Assembly (NCBI RefSeq): GCF_000725805.1
Contig: NZ_JOFT01000057.1
Span: 1-25,897 of the forward strand
Length of the DNA: 25,897 bases
Direction: 5' to 3'
Origin: Streptomyces xanthophaeus
Lineage (GTDB): Bacteria > Actinomycetota > Actinomycetes > Streptomycetales > Streptomycetaceae
A program made the position numbers and the translations under genes. The notes below the pieces were generated by a model. That model saw only the letters and a list, made by a program, of their open reading frames with translations. It had not been told where the DNA came from and searched no databases. Of this stretch, positions 20,608-25,897 are shown piece after piece (positions within the stretch are counted from its first letter, which is position 1; each line of letters starts with the position of its first letter).

Positions 20608-21123
20608 GTGAAGGGTGAGGGAACGCCCGCCGGTCGGCGAGACACCCTGGGTGACCGCCTCGGCTTCTTGATCGAGACGATCCATCCGGCGGGCCGCGGC
20701 CCGTACACGTACCAGGAGATCGCCGACGGTACGAAGAAGCTGCCCGGCCCCTCGGTCTCGCACGGCACGGTCCAGACCATCCGCCTGAACAACAACCCGA
20801 ACCCCGGCATCGACTCGATCCGCGCGATCGCCAACTTCTTCGGCGTCACCGTCGGTTACCTCGCCGACGGCGAGAACGCCCAGGCGATCGAGCAGCGGAT
20901 CGAAGAGCGGATCGCGCGGCTCCGCGAGGAGATGGGCAAAGCCGCAGCGGCCGACGAGTTCGCCCAGGTCCTCGAGGACGAGCAGGTCAAGGCAGCGGCC
21001 TTCCGCCTCAGCGGGCTGTCCGCCGGATCCATGCGGTCGGTCACCGGTCTGATCAAGCAGCTCCGAAAGGCCGAAGGGCTTCCGGATGTGAAGCCGCGCC
21101 GTGGCCGCCGCAAGGAATCGTGA
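20608..21123 (+). CDS. XRE-family repressor-like DNA-binding protein
   Basis: A 171-residue regulator. The helix-turn-helix domain covers about residues 14-88: LGDRLGFLIETIHPAGRGPY, TYQEIADGTKKL, SVSHGTVQTIRLNNNPNPGI and IRAIANFFGVTVGYLADGE, with the late FFxVxxxYL ending of XRE domains. A charged helical stretch follows (AIEQRIEERIARLREEMGKA), then a C-terminal helical domain and a basic tail KPRRGRRKES. GTG 20608 is used, with GGGAG 8 nt upstream. The next gene is an ImmA/IrrE metallopeptidase, the enzyme class that inactivates XRE repressors by cleavage (ImmA/ImmR, IrrE/DdrO). The linker around residues 90-110 would be an exposed site. It probably binds the ATCTA-N6-TAGAT sites upstream. 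Confidence 0.88.
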   Translation: MKGEGTPAGRRDTLGDRLGFLIETIHPAGRGPYTYQEIADGTKKLPGPSVSHGTVQTIRLNNNPNPGIDSIRAIANFFGVTVGYLADGENAQAIEQRIEERIARLREEMGKAAAADEFAQVLEDEQVKAAAFRLSGLSAGSMRSVTGLIKQLRKAEGLPDVKPRRGRRKES

Positions 21124-21301
21124 GACGCGAAACCAGCCACGTGACCCGCGTAAACGAGGCTGATTCGGTCGGTCGATACGCGCTTTCAAGCCGCCCGCGG
21201 TGCTTCCGGATAGTCTCTGGTCGATCAGGGTTTCGAAGTGGGCGCACGGTGTGGAGCAGTGGAGCTGCGCGCCGGGAGAGCTGACGGCGGGGAAGGTGAC
21301 C

Positions 21302-21994
21302 ATGCGGTGGTGGAAGCGCGCCGATGCGGAGTGCGCCGCCGTTGCAGACCAACTCGCCATCCCCCGGCCGTTCGACCTTGAGGCCTTCTGCGAAGGCATA
21401 GCCGAGCAGCGCGGCCGCCCGCTGATCCTGCTGCCTCTCGACGGTCCTCCCGACCCGGCCCTGCCGTGCGGGATCTGGCTCGGCCTGGAAGTCGCCGACC
21501 TCGTCTTCTACGACGCGGTCGCAGCCGAGATCCTCAAGGTGCAGATCGTGCTCCACGAGATATCCCACATGCTGCTCGGCCACGTCGCCCCCGAGCTCGA
21601 CATGCCGGAACAGCCGTCGGACCACGAGATCGCCCGCGCCTCCGAGCACTTCCAGCGCCTGCTCACGCGCACCCAGACGGCCGTCTCGGGTCTCGACCGC
21701 CCCGATCTTCCCGTCGCCGCGATCATCCGTGCCGAGGCGTCCCGGATCAGGAGCGTGGCCCGCGCGACCGAATCCATAGACGAGGAACTCGGCCTCGACA
21801 TCGACCGCTTCGCACAGCTCATGGGGCGGAGCAAGTTCGCGAGCCCGCAGGAGCGGCAGGCGGAGACCCTGGCCACGCTCATCCACGAGCGAGCCGGCCG
21901 CTACACGACGCAATCGACCTCCAGCGAGGCCGAGGAGCGTCTGGCACGCCTTCATGACGCCCTCGGGCACCCCGTTCGAAACACCTGGTCGTGA
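21302..21994 (+). CDS. ImmA/IrrE-family metallopeptidase
   Basis: A 230-residue protein with the zinc motif H85-E86-I-S-H89 in VLHEISHMLLGH. The third ligand is probably in QERQAETLATLIHERAG (E184 or E188), almost 100 residues later. In IrrE-type proteins this distance is nearer 30, so a helical segment of about 65 residues (LTRTQTAVSGLDRPDLPVAA onward) is inserted. Family members cleave a partner XRE repressor after a stress or mobile-element signal. ATG 21302 follows GGGGAAGGTG, and a TAGTCT at 21211-21216 may give a separate promoter. The downstream membrane gene starts 1 nt after the stop. A role as protease acting on the 20608 product is inference from gene order. Confidence 0.88.
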   Translation: MRWWKRADAECAAVADQLAIPRPFDLEAFCEGIAEQRGRPLILLPLDGPPDPALPCGIWLGLEVADLVFYDAVAAEILKVQIVLHEISHMLLGHVAPELDMPEQPSDHEIARASEHFQRLLTRTQTAVSGLDRPDLPVAAIIRAEASRIRSVARATESIDEELGLDIDRFAQLMGRSKFASPQERQAETLATLIHERAGRYTTQSTSSEAEERLARLHDALGHPVRNTWS

Positions 21995-21995
21995 A

Positions 21996-23165
21996 GTGAA
22001 ACACCTTGAGATATCCGTCCTGATCATGCTCTGGGCGGTGACGGTCTGGCGTGTCCCCTCAGCCGTCCGCACCGTGAAGCAGCGAGCCCTGTGGACGGCG
22101 TTCGCCGCCCTCACCCTCTCCATGACGCTCCGTCTACCCGGCGTGATGCACGCCCTGGACGACTGGGCGGGGGTCAACAACCTGTCCACGCTGATCAAGC
22201 ACTGGCTCGGCATGATCGCGGCCGGCGCGGTCGTCGACTTCGTCGTCGCCATCGCCCGGCCCGAGACCGGCCGCCGGCTGCGACCCCGTCACTGCATCGC
22301 CCTGACCGCGATGACCGCCATGGGAGTGCTCTTCTTCCTGCTCGTCCCGCGGCCCCATGAAGTGACCGACTTCTTCGAGGAGAACGCGGGCAAGGGCTGG
22401 GCCACGGTCTACTACCTCTTCTTCGTCGTCTACCTCGGCATCGCCATGGCCATCGCCACCCGGCTCTTCTGGGGCAGCGCGCAGCATGCCAGTGCCCGGT
22501 GGCTGCGGACCGGCGTACGCCTCATGGGCATCGGAACCGCCGTCGGCGTCCTCTACACCCTGCTCCGGGCCGGGTACATGACGAGTCGCCTCGCAGGCCT
22601 CACGGACAGCACCAGCGGCACCGCGGTCGACAACGCCACCGACGCCCTGAAGTACACGGCGATCGGCTTCATCCTCGTCGGAAGCAGCATCCCCGCGTTC
22701 GGCGTGGCCTGGCGCACCATCCAGGACGGCCGCCAGCACCGCCGGCTGCAGCCGCTCTGGCAGGACCTGACGGCCGTCACCCCCGACATCGTCCTCAAGG
22801 CCGGAGTCCTGCGCAGCCCGCGCCTGCGGCTGTACCGGAGGGTGATCGAGATCCGCGACGCAGCCCTGGCCCTCGACGCCTACGCCACCGACGAGGTCCG
22901 CGAGCGTGCACAGGCCGCCGCGGCGCAGGCAGGGTTCGACCCGGCGAAGAGTCCGGCGGCCGAAGCGCTCTGGATGCGAGCGGCCCGCGAGAACAGGGCC
23001 CGCGGCGCCCTGCCCGTCGGCAGCAACCAGGAGCCCGGTACCGTCGGAATCGAAGACCTCGACTTCACCGCCGAGGTGTCCCGGCTCATCGAACTCGCCC
23101 GGATCTACCATTCCCCCGTGGCCGACGCGTTCCTCGCCACGACCAGCCAGGAGGCCACGGCGTGA
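21996..23165 (+). CDS. Seven-helix membrane protein, MAB_1171c / DUF6545 type
   Basis: A 389-residue integral membrane protein with about seven helices (roughly 4-20, 31-47, 66-88, 99-118, 138-158, 172-193, 218-239). A cytoplasmic C-terminal domain from about 246 carries the DUF6545 signature LQPLWQDLTAVTPDIVLKAG and RLRLYRRVIEIRDAALALDA. Proteins of this type are labelled putative transporters, but transport has not been shown. GTG 21996 is chosen because it starts 1 nt after the peptidase stop and directly precedes the first helix; ATG 21954 in the same frame is a longer option overlapping the peptidase gene. The stop overlaps the next start (GTGA), so it is coupled to the PAP2-like gene. 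Confidence 0.85.
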   Translation: MKHLEISVLIMLWAVTVWRVPSAVRTVKQRALWTAFAALTLSMTLRLPGVMHALDDWAGVNNLSTLIKHWLGMIAAGAVVDFVVAIARPETGRRLRPRHCIALTAMTAMGVLFFLLVPRPHEVTDFFEENAGKGWATVYYLFFVVYLGIAMAIATRLFWGSAQHASARWLRTGVRLMGIGTAVGVLYTLLRAGYMTSRLAGLTDSTSGTAVDNATDALKYTAIGFILVGSSIPAFGVAWRTIQDGRQHRRLQPLWQDLTAVTPDIVLKAGVLRSPRLRLYRRVIEIRDAALALDAYATDEVRERAQAAAAQAGFDPAKSPAAEALWMRAARENRARGALPVGSNQEPGTVGIEDLDFTAEVSRLIELARIYHSPVADAFLATTSQEATA

Positions 23166-23758
23166 CCGACACGCTCACCCAGCCCGCCGAGTCCCGGGCC
23201 GCCCGCCTGATCACCGACGGGCTCGATCCCAAGACCTGGATCATCGCCGACACCGTCCTCGTCGGCTGGCACGCCGGACGCTTCGCCGGGATCGGCTGGG
23301 GACTCCTCGGCTGCCTGTTCAGCGCGGTCATACCCCTGGCCTTCATCAAGTACGGCATCCGCCGCGGCCGCTGGGCCGACCGGCACGTCGGCCAGCGGCA
23401 GCAGCGCATCATCGTGATGATCTTCATCATCGCCTCGGTCGCCACCGGCATCACCCTGCTGTGGGCCCTCGACGCTCCCCAGATCATGATCGCGCTGATC
23501 GCGGCCATGCTGACCACCCTCGCGGCGCTCCTCGCCGTGACCCCGGCATGGAAGATCAGCGTCCACGCAGCCGTGTCCTCCGGAAGCGTCGCCATGCTCG
23601 CGCTGGCCTACGGGCCCTGGCTGCTGCTCTCCTACTCCCTGGTCGCCGTCGTCGGCTGGTCCCGGGTGGAGCTGAAGGACCACACCCTCGCCCAGGTCCT
23701 GGCCGGCACCGCCGTGGGCGCGGCCGTCGCGGCCACCACCTTCGCTCTCCTCCGGTAG
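23162..23758 (+). CDS. PAP2-like membrane protein with altered catalytic motif
   Basis: A 198-residue protein with about five hydrophobic segments. It resembles membrane phosphatidic-acid-type phosphatases: RHVGQRQQR (74-82) lies where the first motif KX6RP is expected. KISVHAAVSSG (131-141) corresponds to the PSGH region, with H135. SR-VELKD-H174-TLA-Q178 corresponds to SRX5HX3D, with the final Asp replaced by Gln. The charge relay is therefore weakened, and it may be a low-activity phosphatase or a binding protein for a prenyl or lipid phosphate. The start GTG 23162 overlaps the preceding stop. It is the last gene of the four-gene unit and is convergent with the acetyltransferase gene. Confidence 0.78.
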   Translation: MTDTLTQPAESRAARLITDGLDPKTWIIADTVLVGWHAGRFAGIGWGLLGCLFSAVIPLAFIKYGIRRGRWADRHVGQRQQRIIVMIFIIASVATGITLLWALDAPQIMIALIAAMLTTLAALLAVTPAWKISVHAAVSSGSVAMLALAYGPWLLLSYSLVAVVGWSRVELKDHTLAQVLAGTAVGAAVAATTFALLR

Positions 23759-23780
23759 CCCCGCCCGCGGCGTCCTCGCA

Positions 23781-24431
23781 TCACTCCTGCGGGGTGTCCG
23801 GGGCTGCGGCTTCCAGCTCCGCGATGCTCCCCGACATGATCGTCCGCACGTGCTCGGTGATGTGCTCCACGGGCCAGTCCCACCAGGCCACCGCCAGCAG
23901 CCGGGCGACGTCCCGGGCGTCGTAACGGGTGCGGATGAGGCGGGCCGGATTGCCTCCGACGATGCCGTAGTCGGGCACGTCGCCCGTGACCACGGCACCC
24001 GAGCCGATGATCGCGCCGTGCCCGATCCGTACGCCGGGCAGGACCGTCGTGCCGTGGCCGAACCAGACGTCGTTGCCGACCACGGTGTCCCCGCGGTTCG
24101 GCAGACCGGTGAGCAGGTCGAAGTGCTCGGACCACGACCCGCCCATGGTGGGGAAGGGGAAGGTCGAGGGACCGTCCATCCGGTGGTTGGCGCCGTTCAT
24201 GAGGAACCGCACTCCCGTGCCCAGCGCGCAGAACCTGCCGATGACGAGCTTCTCCGGCCCGTAGTGATAGAGCACATTGCGCGTCTCGAACGCGGTGGCA
24301 TCGTCCGGGTCGTCGTAGTAGGAGTACTCCCCGACCTCGATGAGCGGGGATTTCACCAGAGGCCTCAGCAGCACCACCCGCGGCTGCCCGGGCATGGGAT
24401 GGAGGACCGTCGGGTCCGCAGGTAGGGGCAT
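23781..24431 (-). CDS. Vat/CatB-type xenobiotic O-acetyltransferase
   Basis: A 216-residue hexapeptide-repeat acetyltransferase of the XAT group (virginiamycin/chloramphenicol acetyltransferases). It shows IEVGEYSYYDDPDDATAFET (31-50), VIGRFCALGTGVRFLMNGAN then H83 (the catalytic histidine position), MDGPSTFPF, left-handed beta-helix turns TVVGNDVWFGHGTTVLPGVR and IGHGAIIGSGAVVTGDVPDY, then IVGGNPARLIRTRYD and WWDWPVEHI. The length is typical. It would transfer acetyl from acetyl-CoA to a hydroxyl of an antibiotic-like acceptor, but substrate cannot be read from sequence and many XATs act on other compounds. ATG 24431 follows GAGGAG. It is monocistronic. Confidence 0.92.
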   Translation of the reverse strand: MPLPADPTVLHPMPGQPRVVLLRPLVKSPLIEVGEYSYYDDPDDATAFETRNVLYHYGPEKLVIGRFCALGTGVRFLMNGANHRMDGPSTFPFPTMGGSWSEHFDLLTGLPNRGDTVVGNDVWFGHGTTVLPGVRIGHGAIIGSGAVVTGDVPDYGIVGGNPARLIRTRYDARDVARLLAVAWWDWPVEHITEHVRTIMSGSIAELEAAAPDTPQE

Positions 24432-24514
24432 GGCGAGCGGCTCCTCGGCGTGGGCGTGGCAGTGACCGTTCCATGATCGTGCCGCCGGGCCGTCAAGGAC
24501 ACCGAATTGTGCCC

Positions 24515-24994
24515 TCACTGGCAGAAGGTCTCCTTCGCCACCGCCGCACCCTTGGTCCAGCCGTCCGAGAACGCCTTGTTCGCCGAGGCCGGGGGCCTGG
24601 CGTCGCAGTTGTCGGCCACGGCGTCCCAGCCTGCGGTGAGCCCCGCCTTGTAGGTGGTGCCCGGGGTGGTGGGGGCCTTCGTACCGCCGGCGCACGGGGT
24701 GGTGCTGCCGCCCTGTGTCACCGCGTACCTGTCGTCTGCCTTGCTCCCAATCCGGAAGGCCCCGCCGTCGGGGACCTCGAAGGTCGTCGTGGCGGCGCCC
24801 GGCGAGGACAACAGGGCCGTCCCCGTCGTGAAGCCTTCGCCCGAGAGGCTGACCCGCCCCGTCGAGTCCGGGGCGGAAACGGTGCAGGTGGCGGCAGGCG
24901 CTACAAGGGGCTGCGCCGTCGCTGTCGGCGCCGCGGCGAGCGCCGAGACACCGAGCGCGATCAGAGCGGCGGTGGTGCGCGGGAGTCGGTGCAT
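24515..24994 (-). CDS. Secreted four-cysteine protein
   Basis: A 159-residue protein with a clear Sec signal peptide: MHRLPRTTAALIALGVSALA then AAPTATA, with cleavage probably after ATA-Q. The mature part starts QPLVAPAATCTVSAPDSTGR. It contains four cysteines (ATCTV, TPCAG, DNCDA and the penultimate TFCQ), enough for two disulfides. The middle, VSLSGEGFTTGTALLSSPGA, reads like a small beta-sandwich; the end KAFSDGWTKGAAVAKETFCQ is helical. A GAGGAGG site precedes ATG 24994. The function is not recognised; such proteins are common in Streptomyces exoproteomes. Confidence 0.85.
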   Translation of the reverse strand: MHRLPRTTAALIALGVSALAAAPTATAQPLVAPAATCTVSAPDSTGRVSLSGEGFTTGTALLSSPGAATTTFEVPDGGAFRIGSKADDRYAVTQGGSTTPCAGGTKAPTTPGTTYKAGLTAGWDAVADNCDARPPASANKAFSDGWTKGAAVAKETFCQ

Positions 24995-25124
24995 GGTGCT
25001 CCTCCTCGTCAGGGTCCCTGAGGCGCACGACCGGGCACTGTGTCGCCTGCCCGCGCGTCGACGCGCCGCAGTCACTTCATGCTCCCCTGAGGGGTTGGGC
25101 GTGTCGACCGGACGGGTGAAGCAG

Positions 25125-25141
25125 CCCGCACGCCGTGCGGG
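25125..25141 (-). terminator. Hairpin after the small membrane protein gene
   Basis: CCCGCAC (25125-25131), loop GCC, GTGCGGG (25135-25141): a 7-bp GC stem, 14 nt downstream (minus-strand sense) of the 25155 gene. Confidence 0.55.
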
Positions 25142-25154
25142 GCGTACCGGCTGA

Positions 25155-25391
25155 TCAGAGGTCCAAGATGACGGCGTAGGCGAGGAAGAACAAGGCGCAG
25201 ACCAGGGCCAGCAGGCAGATGAGGACGAGGGGCCCCATTCCCCAGCCGCGGGTGAGGGGACGGTACGGGCCGGCCCCCGAACCGGTACTCGATTCACCGG
25301 CAGGCGTCTCACCCGGAGGGACACCGCGACGCGCCTGCGCCCCCGCAGCAGCTCGCCGGTCTGGTTCCGGTACAGGTACGGATACGGCCAT
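25155..25391 (-). CDS. Small C-tail membrane protein, 78 residues
   Basis: ATG 25391 follows a GAGGAGG site. About 50 residues of Pro/Glu/Arg/Gly-rich sequence (MAVSVPVPEPDRRAAAGAQA onward) lead to one C-terminal helix MGPLVLICLLALVCALFFLA ending YAVILDL. This is a tail-anchored layout: disordered N-terminus inside, single membrane span at the end. The function is not recognised. The gene is transcribed in the same direction as the secreted protein, 160 bp away, but separated from it by a hairpin. Confidence 0.78.
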   Translation of the reverse strand: MAVSVPVPEPDRRAAAGAQARRGVPPGETPAGESSTGSGAGPYRPLTRGWGMGPLVLICLLALVCALFFLAYAVILDL

Positions 25392-25897
25392 GGTGTTCTG
25401 CCTCCTCAACCCACCCCGTCACACGCTGGGCCACCGGGTTTCACATGCGCTTCCACACGCGCCCGGAGGCCGGGACGCCAGGCGCCTACCCGACGTCGGT
25501 CCGTCCACGCCTGCATGCGGCGGGACGGTGCGGGGCTCTCCGAGCTCGCCGTTCGGAAAGCCGCCCCCGGTGCCCAGATTTCCTTTGAATCGGGGGTTTA
25601 GTCCGGTTCTGAATACCGCCCTGAAAGGGGTACGGGTGGTCACACAGCGTGGGATTCCGGGCCTGTGGCGGTGAGGCGCCCCACAGGACCCACGTCACAT
25701 ACGAAGCGGGACCGTAGTCCCCGGAGGTCCCGTCCGGGGTCCTCCGCAGCCGCTGTGAGCTGCACGGATGCCCCTGGCCGCGGCGGGGGGCCGTGGGGCC
25801 CCGTCTGCGAGGGCCTGTAGTAGGAGGCGTCGTTGCCAGGGGGTCGGGGCGTCTGTAGAACTGGATGAGTCGCAGGGCGGCCCGGGTACTTCACCGG
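25392..25897. other. Intergenic region, 506 bp to window end
   Basis: No gene is supported on either strand. A hairpin CCTGTGG (25662-25668), 12 nt, CCACAGG (25681-25687) is present. The stretch 25570-25620 is clearly less GC-rich than its surroundings and may hold a promoter, but no convincing -35/-10 pair is found. Open minus-strand frames here have Pro/Arg-rich content of shadow type. Confidence 0.4.

Noticed and set aside
24515..25028. Fusion of the acetyltransferase frame with upstream sequence (frame open from 25028)
   Set aside because: The acetyltransferase has its own GAGGAG site and ATG at 24431; upstream codons are the out-of-frame shadow of the secreted protein.
1..25897. tRNA, rRNA, integrase, attachment sites, replication origin
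   Set aside because: No cloverleaf, rRNA-like sequence, integrase motif or DnaA-box cluster was recognised. The IS701 scrap is the only mobile-element trace.

Overview
The window is very GC-rich actinobacterial DNA. GTG starts are frequent, and 4-base GTGA/ATGA overlaps and GGAGG-type ribosome sites recur. Family content (AfsR-like regulator remains, MAB_1171c/DUF6545-type membrane protein, ImmA/IrrE with an XRE partner, HTH_42 protein, DUF4916 Nudix protein) points to Streptomyces or a close relative. There is no rRNA, tRNA, CRISPR array or intact mobile element. The mix of single-gene units, decayed genes and short tandem repeats looks like accessory chromosome rather than a housekeeping region; that placement is inference.

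Left part (1-8.5 kb). A GC-only repeat block at the window edge adjoins a broken ATPase-type regulator with a nonsense codon, an apparent internal deletion and a frameshift. Next come an AlkZ-like HTH_42 protein with a Q37-A-Q39 motif (minus strand), a frameshifted small hypothetical gene, a hypothetical protein whose stop codon lies in a CCGTAG hexamer array, a 2-oxoglutarate/Fe(II) oxygenase, a membrane-anchored protein, a fragment of a Ser/Thr kinase, two convergent TPR-like repeat proteins and a degenerate Nudix (DUF4916) protein. Several genes have a TANNNT -10 box 6-8 nt before the start codon, the layout of leaderless transcripts.

Middle part (8.5-17.5 kb). A 13-bp tandem repeat lies upstream of an acyl-carrier-protein-like remnant that overlaps fabV (trans-2-enoyl reductase). 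A heptamer array runs across the fabV stop. An ArsR-type repressor and a VOC protein form a two-gene operon with a clear promoter and an embedded 24-bp inverted-repeat operator. A methyltransferase, a hypothetical protein, a nucleoside 2-deoxyribosyltransferase-like protein, a calcineurin-like phosphoesterase, a PlsC-type acyltransferase, an MBL-fold hydrolase and a small membrane-anchored protein follow.

Right part (17.5-25.9 kb). A short HTH protein is followed by a compact unit: a 29-residue membrane peptide behind a hairpin that abuts its Shine-Dalgarno site, an ECF sigma factor, and a cysteine-containing DUF2892-like membrane protein coupled to the sigma gene. Then come an IS701-type transposase scrap, a MazF-like toxin gene with no visible antitoxin, and a 22-bp-stem hairpin. 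A four-gene unit follows: XRE regulator, ImmA/IrrE metallopeptidase, seven-helix DUF6545 membrane protein and PAP2-like membrane protein. It is preceded by two copies of an ATCTA-N6-TAGAT palindrome. This unit is the best candidate for an uncharacterised system: a protease-relieved repressor controlling membrane proteins. The window closes with a Vat/CatB-type acetyltransferase, a secreted four-cysteine protein and a small membrane protein, all on the minus strand.
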